From Arthrobacter sp. 31Y (GTDB lineage Bacteria > Actinomycetota > Actinomycetes > Actinomycetales > Micrococcaceae): a stretch of DNA of 64,000 nucleotides. Both the position numbers and the translations under genes were made by a program. Numbering within the stretch: the first letter of the stretch is position 1; each line of letters opens with the position of its first letter. The notes beneath the pieces are model-generated. The model saw only the letters and a program-made list of their open reading frames with translations, ran no database searches and was not told where the DNA came from. The DNA lies in contig NZ_JAFW01000001.1 of assembly GCF_000526335.1 (NCBI RefSeq), forward strand, positions 4,464,001-4,528,000, in the 5' to 3' direction. Shown here in pieces: positions 1-9,136 of the stretch.

Positions 1-122
1 GTGGCTCCGACTTTGCCCTTGTCCAAGGTGATGCAGACCAGGCTTTCATTGGGCCAGAACCCTAGGGTGTGCCCGATGAAGCTGAGCAGGTCGGCGGGGT
101 CTTTGATGGTGAGCGCATTCAT
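1..122 (-). CDS. DUF4192 family protein, N-terminal fragment cut by window edge
   Basis: Only the first 40 residues are in the window; they read MNALTIKDPADLLSF, then IGHTLGFWPNESLVCITLDK. This is the same opening as the second DUF4192 copy near 13.4 kb, with a handful of substitutions. DUF4192 proteins are common in Actinobacteria and have no established function. The ATG is at 122-120. The two paralogues lie in the same orientation about 13 kb apart with the defence genes between them. Confidence 0.8.
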   Translation of the reverse strand, partial: MNALTIKDPADLLSFIGHTLGFWPNESLVCITLDKGKVGA

Positions 123-654
123 TGTCCTTTTCCTTTGCCCTTTTGTTGTGCTTTTAGATATTTGTCCGTGGGCCGTTCTGATGGGGGACCTGCGCGCTGG
201 GCTAGGAGCCGTAGTGGGACTTGGGGGACAAGGACTACGGCGGATAGGAGCGACGAGCGAAGTTTCCGGTGCGGGGCCGGCGGATTAGCGCCTGGTTGCG
301 CGAAGGGGCCCGCTCAGCGATGATCCAGTTATCAGAATGACAAACAGCGAAGATGTTTCTGTCGGTCCATGGTCATTGCTCCACGCAGCGTCATGACGCA
401 ACTGAGGCCCGTTCGTCGACGTTGAGCGGTGAGCTGGGACCAAGCGTCGTGCACGGCCGTTGCTCGGCGGATTCCTGGGTCGCAGGAACGTCTGCGAGTC
501 GAGTTTGAGATTCCGGGTTTCGTACATGGTGCGGTAGCTGGTGAATCGCTCTTGCGTCTCACGTCAGGCTTGGCTCGGGGCATGGTGCTCCGGCGTTGGG
601 CTCCGTGTGTGGTGGGCATGGTGCCCTTTCGGAGGTGTTCCCGGCGGCATTATT
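123..654. other. Non-coding stretch, nothing recognised
   Basis: No reading frame here shows protein-like composition or a family I know. The first 60 bases should hold the promoter and leader of the leftward DUF4192 gene. A GGAGG at about 631 lies too far from the ATG at 655 to be its obvious ribosome site. Confidence 0.5.
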
Positions 655-1398
655 ATGTGTGGCATGAAACCCGTGTCGATGGTGTCTTTTGGACGGAGCC
701 TGCCGCGATTGTTGCTGGAATCGGGCTGCGACGGGGAGCTGCTGAACGGGTTAGCCACGGTAGTAGCGCAAGCTGTTAGCGCGAATTCCAGTACGCCTGT
801 GGACTGTGCCATCTTCCTGCGTCAGCCGAAGCGGGCGGTTCCTTACGGTGCGAGCAGTCTCGAGGCCAGGACTGTGGGCCGACTTGAGCAGGAGTCCGGT
901 TACGGGCCTTGCAGTGAGGCTCTCCTGCGGGGTATTACCGTCATTGAAGTCAATCTTTTGGCCGGTACCCGGTGGCCCACTATGACGGAAGGGTTCCGTG
1001 ATGCCAGGTATCACTCGGTTTTATGTGTACCAGTGGAGCTTCCAAGCGGGGCCGCCGCCGTTTTTGCGCTCTTTTCCCGCGACGCGGAGAACTTCGACGC
1101 CGCCTTCTTCGCTGTAGTTGATGAAGCTGTCGCCGAATGCTCGGACATTCTGCAGCTGACAGTAAAACATCTGGCGATGCAGCATCACATCCAAGACCTG
1201 ACCGCAGCCATGGAAACCCGGTCGGTTATTGATACCGCTTGTGGGGTGATCATGGCGCAGAACCGCTGCTCGCACGAAGCGGCGTTCGAGCTTTTGATCA
1301 AGGCCTCGAACAACCGAAATGAAAAGCTTCACGCGGTCGCACTCCGTATTCTTCGGTGCAGTTCAGCAACAGTGGGAACCCATCAGTTCGACCCATAA
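655..1398 (+). CDS. GAF-ANTAR domain regulator
   Basis: A protein of about 247 residues with a GAF-like sensor region (about 15-160) and a C-terminal ANTAR domain (about 180-235, with VIDTACGVIMAQNRCSHEAA followed by a helix to VALRIL). ANTAR proteins bind paired RNA hairpins and work as antiterminators; GAF-ANTAR pairs of this kind are numerous in Arthrobacter and mycobacteria. The GAF part gives no ligand clue. The start is uncertain: in-frame ATGs lie at 655, 664 and 679, and none has a well-placed Shine-Dalgarno. It stands alone, with no target operon recognisable next to it. The domain call is good; the regulated RNA is unknown. Confidence 0.8.
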   Translation: MCGMKPVSMVSFGRSLPRLLLESGCDGELLNGLATVVAQAVSANSSTPVDCAIFLRQPKRAVPYGASSLEARTVGRLEQESGYGPCSEALLRGITVIEVNLLAGTRWPTMTEGFRDARYHSVLCVPVELPSGAAAVFALFSRDAENFDAAFFAVVDEAVAECSDILQLTVKHLAMQHHIQDLTAAMETRSVIDTACGVIMAQNRCSHEAAFELLIKASNNRNEKLHAVALRILRCSSATVGTHQFDP

Positions 1399-1833
1399 GA
1401 CACACTTCTCACCCAGCAAAGTCCGCTGCTGCGGTGCCATCGCTTGGCGGTGTCGCTGCGCCGAATGGGGCCGGAGGACTGCCTCAGGTCTCGACATAGG
1501 CGCCGTTATCGGCGGTCGACGTAAGACGAGGGCATGCAGGTCTGGTGCAAATGGCGATGGAAACCGCAGAGTCCCCGCCCGCACTTGAGTAAAAGTCGTC
1601 AGGAATCCGTAGCGGCGTTAGAACTACTCGTCGATGGAACGGCGGCTTATGAACTCGGGACTGACTCCGGGGCTCTCCTGCTTGGCTGCTCCCTCCCACA
1701 TGCCGCAACTCAGCCGCGGCAACGTACATGTTGCTCTGTGGCTCGTAACAGGGACCAATATTAAGGTTCTTATATGATGGCCAAGGCCGCCGCGCAACAG
1801 GCGACTTGAAAAGAAGCGGAGTCCTTAGAAACC
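1399..1833. other. Non-coding stretch, nothing recognised
   Basis: No credible gene in six frames. The last 60 bases are AT-richer (around 1756-1775) and probably hold the promoter of the next gene. Confidence 0.45.
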
Positions 1834-2526
1834 ATGGCTACCATCCCAGAGTTCCCTCACGCTTATTCCTCAGAGTTGAGCGTGTCTTCGGCTACCCTCG
1901 ACCGTTTCGGACGTCGAAATGACGATGGCCTCACCGCGACAGTGGCTGAATACATGCGCAACTCGGGGTTCGTCATAGAAGTCACCCAGCCGACCGGGCT
2001 CGGCGGGGGAGGGTTCATCGAATTCAAAGTGACCGCCGGTATGATCGTCACGGCGGTAAAGGCGTTAGGAGCCGCGGCGCGTTGGGCGGTAGACGCAGCA
2101 AGAAAGAAACAGCAGGCCAAGCTTAATACGCGCTTGCCGCCTGTATGGATTCAGTTTTCCGCCAAACATAAAGGTGGAGCAGTGCCGCTACCGGACGCAG
2201 GCTTGCTCGTGGGCATTATTGCTGTCCTCCCAGGGTTGCTCAGTCATCTTGAGGAAAAGTTTCCAAATCGCCAGTTCATCTTTGGCGGCGTCTCCGATTG
2301 GTATGAGGCACCCGAACATGCTTCCCACTCTCGAAGAATCGTCTTTGAAATCGCTGGGGCGGATCTCAGCCCTGGCCGCCTTCTCCGCATGGCCCAGATA
2401 CTTGAGGACAACCTGATTCACTCTGAAGTCATAGTCCGACTGATAAGAACCCGGAAATGGCTGCCGCGGAAAGTGAAAATCCAAAAATCGAAAACTCTTT
2501 GTGGCCAGAGTTATACGACAGCTTAA
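1834..2526 (+). CDS. Hypothetical protein, 230 residues
   Basis: I do not recognise a family. A low-complexity glycine patch (GLGGGGF, about residues 54-60) precedes a weakly hydrophobic, alanine-rich helix (TAGMIVTAVKALGAAARWAV, about 67-86) and a basic stretch (ARKKQQAK). The C-terminus is rich in Arg and Lys (RTRKWLPRKVKIQKSK). The middle contains a hydrophobic segment (LLVGIIAVLPGLL) that could be one membrane-spanning or buried helix. GCGGAG lies about 16 bases before the ATG. It sits at the left edge of the defence island with no coupled partner. A defence role would be guesswork. Confidence 0.55.
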   Translation: MATIPEFPHAYSSELSVSSATLDRFGRRNDDGLTATVAEYMRNSGFVIEVTQPTGLGGGGFIEFKVTAGMIVTAVKALGAAARWAVDAARKKQQAKLNTRLPPVWIQFSAKHKGGAVPLPDAGLLVGIIAVLPGLLSHLEEKFPNRQFIFGGVSDWYEAPEHASHSRRIVFEIAGADLSPGRLLRMAQILEDNLIHSEVIVRLIRTRKWLPRKVKIQKSKTLCGQSYTTA

Positions 2527-3039
2527 AGCCTGCCGGAAGTCAGTGCCCGTATGTGAGACTCTAATCCTCATGAGTCCATCGGCGTAGTCTGTGGTGTAGA
2601 TCAAACGCGTTTCATGAGTCTGAATTTTTCGCACCTTTCACGGAATCAGACAAGCCGAGGCGGAATCAGGCAAACTTGCCAGTGAGAATAAGGATGAGCT
2701 GGGTTTAGTTCACCGATAGACTGCCACATCAGCGAAGCTCCCGGGACGACGCGGTGGTCGCGAATTATCGTGGACATCGGCATTGGTGACGCCGGATCGG
2801 ACATCAGTTTGGCATCTTGTGAGGTTAGCTTTTCTTCTATCATTGGAGAGCCACTTGCGCGGCGAGGCCGCTGCAGATGACCTGAATGTAACAGCGATGA
2901 AGTGCATTAGGATGTCTGACTAGGAAGTGGGCTTTGCGACCTAACGGAGAGTGAATCGGGTCAAATTGACCGCCCATTCCGGGGCTAGTAAATCCACCCC
3001 CACTATATGCGTGTGCGTTGCCAGAGGGGTCGAAATCAC
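2527..3039. other. Non-coding stretch, nothing recognised
   Basis: Two short leftward reading frames exist (2646-2907), but they overlap each other and lack protein-like features. No repeats or strong hairpins seen. Confidence 0.45.
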
Positions 3040-4538
3040 GTGTCAAAGAAGAGAGGGACAAAAGACTTCAGGGGCCAAATCCGCACGGTTGACCGCGATA
3101 GTCTGCTGATTCAATGCGCAGCGGCCAGTGCAGCAATCACCCCCAATGACGATCGCGAAAATTCCCTGAATCGGCTAGGGCTCAACCCTTGGAATATTGC
3201 CGATGTGGCCCGCACGTCACTTGCGTGGGGGTCTTTCCATCGACCCCAGGCAGACGACAAGGCTCTTTTGCGCCTTTGCAATGTCAACGTGCACCTGACC
3301 GATCAGGAACTTCACTCGAATCCCGATCGGACTGATGCTTTCGCAAAGACCCTCACTCGCATGTACTTCGAGCAGTTCCCCGGCCAGCGGGATATATTCT
3401 CAGCCCTCTCTAGGACCATCCTCCTCTTTGGCACGATGAGCGAACACCCAGAGGGCTTTTCGGCGGAGAAGATGACTGCAGGTTGGTTCGAGGAGGTCAC
3501 GAACGGCCTAACTCTTGACGAGTACGTGGAATCAGTGTTCGTCATATCAATTGGCGCCCATTCCAACAATGGCAAATTAAGCCTTGACTGGCTAACCGGC
3601 GATGCCTTTCAGGGGCTGGGGGAGGTGCTCTCGTTAAGCGCGTTGCACCAGACGTTTAATGAGCAGCTCGTGACTACCGTGGCCGAGTTCAAACGGGTAA
3701 ACCGTAAGTTCCAAGATCATGCGACCTCTGCTGAAAAAAAGTTCGCGTTCAACCCACTTGCGAATCGACCGTTCATCGAGGGGATTGCTGACGTGCCGAT
3801 CGCGCCTTGGTGCGAGGCGATCATTGCAAAGTCCTTTTCGCCGGCCATCTATTTTATTGGTGTCCAAGCTTTCGTCGACGGTTTCTCTCGGGATCTCGGT
3901 CACGTGTTTCAGCATTATGTTGGCCGTCATCTGGAGCTTATCAGCGGTGATTGCTCGCCCAAGGCTGAGCTTCCCTATCAGTTCAAAAAGAACCGCATCG
4001 ATTCTTGTGATTGGTTCCTTGATCTCCCCGGTATGCTCGTGCTCATTGAATGCAAGGCGAGACAGCCCATCGAGGCACTTAGGGTCGGTAAGAACACTTG
4101 GCTTGACTCGGTCACAGGCTCAGTCGGCAAGGCATTGACCAGCTGAACCGGTCGCATAGAGATATAGAAGCTATCGCCGCCATCAACCCGGAAATCGACC
4201 CGAAAAAGCCACACGTAGGGCTCGTCGTAACCCTGGAACCGTTCTACATGGACCAGAACTGGCCGATGCGTGCGCAACTCCCGCATGCAGATTTCCCTGT
4301 AGACGTGCTGTCTATCGAAGAACTGGAGTCGCTTGTGACGCTTTCGGGAAACGAACTGGCTAACTTATTGTCGAATTCGGCTCATGAATCCATTGACGGA
4401 GTATTGTCGATGACGCCTACCCTGAAAGCGGCGGCCGGAAGGGAGAACCCGCTTCTGGCGTCCACTTGGGATGCGATTGGATTGTTCAAACGCATCGATG
4501 AAGAGCAGAATCGCGCTCCGGTCACGGACTTGGGATAG
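3040..4538 (+). pseudogene. PD-(D/E)XK nuclease-like protein, broken by a 1-base frameshift
   Basis: The first frame runs to a TGA at 4144-4146. The protein clearly continues one frame over as GIDQLNR, IEAIAAINPEIDPKKPHVGL and so on to 4538. Restoring one G near 4130 joins SVGK to GIDQLNR and gives about 499 residues. About residues 324-339 contain DWFLD followed by LVLIECKA, the D...(E-x-K) pattern of PD-(D/E)XK nucleases. The GIDQLNR segment just after the core is typical of that fold in NERD-like or restriction-like proteins. I prefer the GTG at 3040 because AGAGGGG precedes it at good spacing; an ATG at 3007 is in frame. It probably belonged to a restriction or abortive-infection function; the substrate is unknown. 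Confidence 0.7.
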
Positions 4539-4998
4539 AGCTCAAGGGAACGACTTGTGTCGAGTATGTCTCTACTGAACGGCGAGTGCGAGGGGGCGGG
4601 GACGGAACGGGACGGCGTCCAACGGTGAAAATGGTCTAGGGACTGCCCAGGAAGGCGTCCTTTGGGTTTCTCCTTGGACTTGATCGCCTCACCGGCTTAC
4701 GTCGACTCACCCCGCAACTTCTGTCAGGCGAAAGGTAGTGATGATTGTTCATGACAATGACGCCCCCGCGCTTCTTTTTCACGACCCTTTACCGGGAACC
4801 GCGATCCCGAACGCCTAGAACCCAAGAAAGCACCGGCCGGCTGGTTCCCCGACGTACGAAGCCGGAGTAGCGATAGGTCAAACTGGAGTTATGGTGCTGC
4901 GGGGAACGGCCAGCTAGACCTTCGCCGCCGACGTCTGGCCAACATCCTCCGTCACCTTTGATATCGGACGACACCATCGTGTGACTGGTTGCGGGAGG
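4539..4998. other. Non-coding stretch between converging genes
   Basis: Nothing recognised. It separates the frameshifted nuclease gene (rightward) from the ApeA-type gene (leftward). I see no strong terminator hairpin here. Confidence 0.45.
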
Positions 4999-6447
4999 TT
5001 ACATCGTTCGCTTCTGCGCGATTCTGGTTCGCACAGCCCGGCGGAAGCCTTCTGTCTGCCCTCCATAAACCATGTTCACTGCTCTTATTTGGATCTCGGG
5101 GGAAAGACCGAGCTCGGCAAGAAAAACGAGATGCAGCAACGCTTTTGTGGCAGTGGATATCTGGTAGCGAGCTTCTTGGGGGATCTTGGCGAGTGCTTTC
5201 CCCTCGAGGTGGGCGATGGCGTTGCGGGCGTCTCTGAGCCATTTCGCCCATTGATCGATGTCGCAGAGGAGGGCGAGCACGGCTTCGTGGGATGGGATCC
5301 CGGCTAGTTGACGCATGCGATCCATAAATCCGGGGTCGTTACCAAGCCTCCCGAGGAACCACTGGCTGTTCGCATCCCCTTCGAGGGCTTCCTTAATTGT
5401 GAGGAGGGAAGCTTTGTATTCCTCGACCGGCAGACCCGTAGCCTTTGGATGTAGACCTCGGTGGATGCTCTCGGCCGCTGACGCTGCATTCATGATCTTG
5501 TTCTCTAGATAACCGCCACTTTCGTAATCAAGACCCAGCAGGACGTGGATGCCCATGTCGATGTCAGAACGCAGTTTGTCCCACTTGCCAAGCAATTCCC
5601 CGAAGGAGACATCGCTGACACGGAAGAGGAACTTGTTCCACTTGGCTTCCGCGTCGGCTTTGGGTTCCACGAACGCGGACCGAATCAGTTCTATCGGGCC
5701 CGATGTTCGGATGGCCTCGTTGGAAGCGATGAGATGGCATGAGCGGATAGCACACGGGTGCCGCGTCGCAAACGTCAGCAGGTCCTGAAATGACTTGATG
5801 ACGTCGAGGAATGAATCCCAGGGCACCGGGGTCTCGCTCTGGAATTTCGCCTTGACAAGCTCAGACGCCTTAAGTTGGCGACCTGCATGTGTTTGGGTGA
5901 CGTGAGGGTTGAACGTACTCTGCCATTTGAGTTCTACGTCGAATCCGCCAAGAGCCCCCACCTCACCTGGCGCTGGTGGACGTGCGAGTTGATACTTCAC
6001 CCAATAGTCAGCCGCCTCGCCCAACATCGCCTTGGTGTTCACCGTGGACGTAAACCCGGTTAGAGAGGACCAGGCGGTCAGGTTATCTATTTCGATTTCC
6101 AGCCCGTTGAACACGTTCTCGTCGGCGGAAGTCAGGTGGATGCCCCGAAGAACAACCTGGGGCGTGAGTTGCTGTGGCTGGTCTTCAAACGGAGAACCGA
6201 CTCCTCCTCCCGCGACGTATGGGTGGAGAATGGTAAATTTTTCAGCGGCGGTCTCCCCGTGGACAACGGGACTTACCTCAGCTTGAGGTCCCTCATCCAT
6301 GGCGGGGGTCCATAGAGGATTGACCATCAAGCTTCCGGTTAGTTGCAACTCACACGATCCCGAGGGATCAACAGTGAGTATCCCACCAATGCGCTTCTCC
6401 GGTGCGTCCGGCAACCACCAAGTTCCCACGTATATTTTGTTTTCCAC
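4999..6447 (-). CDS. ApeA-type HEPN anti-phage protein
   Basis: A 482-residue protein. Its N-terminus (VGTWWLPDAPEKRIGGIL) matches the ApeA N-terminal beta-rich domain, and its C-terminal third is a HEPN domain with the catalytic R-x4-H motif RNAIAH at about residues 408-413. ApeA is an established single-gene abortive-infection system in which the HEPN RNase is thought to cleave RNA on infection. Length and domain order fit the family, and the active-site residues are present, so it may be functional. The start is a GTG with only a weak upstream GGTAAG. It stands alone on the minus strand within a run of defence-like genes. Confidence 0.8.
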   Translation of the reverse strand: MENKIYVGTWWLPDAPEKRIGGILTVDPSGSCELQLTGSLMVNPLWTPAMDEGPQAEVSPVVHGETAAEKFTILHPYVAGGGVGSPFEDQPQQLTPQVVLRGIHLTSADENVFNGLEIEIDNLTAWSSLTGFTSTVNTKAMLGEAADYWVKYQLARPPAPGEVGALGGFDVELKWQSTFNPHVTQTHAGRQLKASELVKAKFQSETPVPWDSFLDVIKSFQDLLTFATRHPCAIRSCHLIASNEAIRTSGPIELIRSAFVEPKADAEAKWNKFLFRVSDVSFGELLGKWDKLRSDIDMGIHVLLGLDYESGGYLENKIMNAASAAESIHRGLHPKATGLPVEEYKASLLTIKEALEGDANSQWFLGRLGNDPGFMDRMRQLAGIPSHEAVLALLCDIDQWAKWLRDARNAIAHLEGKALAKIPQEARYQISTATKALLHLVFLAELGLSPEIQIRAVNMVYGGQTEGFRRAVRTRIAQKRTM

Positions 6448-6701
6448 TGTGAAGTCTTACCACATAGTCGTGACGCACTCCCTGATCGAGGCTACGGGAC
6501 GCGTTCACGCCGATAAGCGCACTTCCGTCAAGCTGTAGCTTTCCGCGTTCGGGCCGAAATCAGACGGGAAGTCGGCGACTCCTCGTTGGCCATTCCGCTG
6601 AATCAATCCAGCACACTATCAGGGGGCCGCAGCCCGTCTTTCGCCCCTCATCAGGCGCTGGCGGCCTGCTGGTTTGGGAAGTTGGCGCTGATGCCTGTGC
6701 G

Positions 6702-7328
6702 TTATTCGTGGATGTGTCGGGCGGCGAGTTCTCCTGCGAGTTCGCCGTTGTGGTTGGCTACTGCGTCGAATAGTGCCTCGTGCCCGGCGAGGTCCTTAAG
6801 GTGGTCACGGTCTTGGGCAAAGTGCCATCGCAGTCGGACACCGATGGGTTCGAGCATTGATGTCGGCACAGGGTTTTGTGCCAGGCGGGCAATTTCCAGA
6901 TGGAAATCATGGTTTAGGTCCTTGGAGGCTGGCAGGTCGCCTGCCTAGTGAAGGTGCCGGACGTCTTCAAGCTGTGCACGGATCCGACGTTCGTCCGCGG
7001 CGGTTATTCTCTCGGCCTCGAGTTTGGCCACGAGCGCTTCCAGTGCCTCACGGATGTCAAAGAAATCCTGAACATCTTTGAGGCTAAGGCTCGCGACAAA
7101 AACTCCGCCGCGTGCGACGGTGGAGTCCAGTCCTTCGACGTCGAGCATGCGTATGGCTTCCCGCGCCGGGACGCGGGACACACCAAGTTGGTTTGCCAGA
7201 TCCATCTCCCGTAGGCGGGCGCCGGCCGTGAGCTTTCGGGATACGATGCCGTTGCACAACGAATCGCGGACTTGGTTGCGGAGAAGGCGGAGATCTCCCT
7301 CAAGGATTGGCAGTAGTTCATCGGCCAA
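6702..7328 (-). pseudogene. GntR/FCD transcription regulator with in-frame stop
   Basis: The N-terminal winged helix is intact (LGVSRVPAREAIRMLDVEGL). The FCD ligand domain begins (FFDIREALEALVAKL) and then meets a TAG at 6947-6945 after DVRHLH. Reading on in the same frame restores the rest of the FCD domain (NHDFHLEIARLAQNP, FDAVANHNGELAGELAARHI) to a stop at 6704-6702. This is therefore one nonsense change, not a frameshift. The full protein would be about 208 residues, normal for the family. The TTG start lies only 4 bases after the stop of the upstream TIGR04141 gene, so the piece may also have lost its own start region. Confidence 0.75.
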
Positions 7329-7332
7329 ACGA

Positions 7333-8973
7333 TTACGAGATGACCCGTATGCGTGCGACCGTAGGATGAACCTTCATACGTCGAAGCCGTTTAGCAAAAT
7401 CGCGGAGGTTGACTTTGCTAAAGGTCGGCAAGTCAAGCGGTAAATCGTAGCTGTCTTTGATTGCGATGGCGTAAGTTACCGTCACTGGCGCTGCCGTGCC
7501 AGTTGCTTGAAAAGCCTGGTCGCGGAGTGAGACCTGGCGAACGAAGTCGGCCTTCATCGCTGCATCTTCATTGAGAAGCTCTGCTGATACAGCTCCTTGG
7601 GAAAACAGATGGCTGAGCGTTTGGCTGCCGTTGTATCGCTTCACATGAATGAGGTGTCCATCAATATGGAGAAGATCGCAGGCTTCGACGATGGTTCCGT
7701 CTTCCGTCATAACAGGCACTGTATCCATCAATAGCAGCTCTGATCGCTCCTCCGCTGCACGCGCGTTGTAGACGCCCTCGTATTCCTTTGGAGTCGTATC
7801 CGGTAAGTTCAGGTCATTACTGACGTCGTCGATCTTCTTCAGATCGGCGTTCAGTTTTGTGGTGTAAGCCTCTTGGAGGCGGAACCAGCGACCAAGGGTA
7901 AGCACGTATCTGACTGAGGCGTCCCCGACTTCGAATATCAGCCAGTTTCTAAGTGGGAGAAGCTGGCTGCGTTCGTCACCGTCTGCACTCCGGGCGATCA
8001 GGCGGACACTCTTGAGGTAGCTGACTCCGCGGCGAACACCCACCTCCGTAAGCGCTGACCGGAGCGCACTCAACGTGAACTCCGTCATCGTTACCGCTTT
8101 TCCACTAAAGTTGACGGTGATTTCTTCGACTTCATCGATGCGTACGTCATCCGGTGGTGCGAATTCCAAGACTTGCTTACTCAGGTGAGTGGCGCTTCCG
8201 TCTTCCAATTCATGTTCAAGAACTTCGTAGGCCAAGCGGGCCTCTAAGTCCTTAGTGATCTGCTCGCTCGTTCGCAGGGGTTCCAGTGAATCTACGAACT
8301 GGAATTGCTCGCGGGCCGAGGAATCGGTGACGCTGATGAGCATCTGTTGGAGGACCGTTTGGACCGCATGTAAATCCGTCCCGGCCTTGAACGCGATGGA
8401 ATCACCCGCCACAACAGCCCCGCTCAAGTCATCAATGCCCTGAGATTCGAGTCGGCCGGACAGTTTGCGAACGAATTCACCCTCCAGTTCCACGCCCATC
8501 TCCTTGAGGTCCGTGCCGACTGGAACTTGGACTGATTGAGTGCGAGCGGAGGCGTCTATGCGGCGACTACGGAACTCGGTGACATCGTCTGGTTGGAATC
8601 GCCGGGCTGCGAGGCGCAGCCCGAAGTTGCCTTCCACCACCTCCCACTCCAGTGCACCTGATCCGTAGCCGAAACAGATTGCGAACCACCTTGTAGCCAC
8701 GGGCAGGAAGATGATCAGCCGGTTAGACTTGTTCGTAATTTGAGCCACGCCCGGGAACAGGGCGTCAAGCTCTTCAGCCCACTTCGGCGTTCGCTCCGTT
8801 GGTGTTCCAAGGTAGGCGATGGCACCTTCTGGTGCACCGAGGGAGCCTTCGATCCTTTGAAGCGCAGAATTGCCGGAAGGACGATACTTTGCGCGTAACG
8901 CCGTCTCGACATTCTGGAGGCCGTCGCGCAGTAGATAGCAATTGAACCGGAGCTTCGCTGGTTGCTTATCCAC
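7333..8973 (-). CDS. TIGR04141/DUF6119 sporadically distributed protein
   Basis: About 546 residues. The opening (KLRFNCYLLRDGLQNVE) and the closing block (DLPLDLPTFSKVNLRDFAKR) are the conserved ends of the TIGR04141/DUF6119 family. These are patchily distributed proteins found in defence islands and phage-like contexts; their biochemical activity is not established as far as I know. I chose the GTG at 8973 (GGGGGA nine bases upstream) because family members begin just before the KLRFNCYLL segment. A longer frame with a TTG start reaches 9108. It follows the gene at 9137-10420 on the same strand, so the two may form a transcript and a functional pair. Confidence 0.7.
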   Translation of the reverse strand: MDKQPAKLRFNCYLLRDGLQNVETALRAKYRPSGNSALQRIEGSLGAPEGAIAYLGTPTERTPKWAEELDALFPGVAQITNKSNRLIIFLPVATRWFAICFGYGSGALEWEVVEGNFGLRLAARRFQPDDVTEFRSRRIDASARTQSVQVPVGTDLKEMGVELEGEFVRKLSGRLESQGIDDLSGAVVAGDSIAFKAGTDLHAVQTVLQQMLISVTDSSAREQFQFVDSLEPLRTSEQITKDLEARLAYEVLEHELEDGSATHLSKQVLEFAPPDDVRIDEVEEITVNFSGKAVTMTEFTLSALRSALTEVGVRRGVSYLKSVRLIARSADGDERSQLLPLRNWLIFEVGDASVRYVLTLGRWFRLQEAYTTKLNADLKKIDDVSNDLNLPDTTPKEYEGVYNARAAEERSELLLMDTVPVMTEDGTIVEACDLLHIDGHLIHVKRYNGSQTLSHLFSQGAVSAELLNEDAAMKADFVRQVSLRDQAFQATGTAAPVTVTYAIAIKDSYDLPLDLPTFSKVNLRDFAKRLRRMKVHPTVARIRVIS

Positions 8974-9136
8974 GGCCACATTTCCCCCATTGGCTAGTTC
9001 GTCGTCCAAGACCACCCTAACGTTCACGGTTGGAATCCGGGAGTGCACCGGCTTTCGTTGACTCGGGGTCTTAGGTCGGTGTGAGCGCGGTCCGGTTGAT
9101 TGTTTCAATTCGATGGGCGTGAGTTGCCTCGATGAC

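Noticed and set aside
2188..2634. 148-codon minus-strand frame opposite the 1834-2526 gene
   Set aside because: No ribosome site and no recognisable protein features; the plus-strand frame has the better start context.
4115..4150. Programmed frameshift in the nuclease-like gene
   Set aside because: No slippery heptamer with a downstream stem-loop is evident; a one-base deletion explains it more simply.
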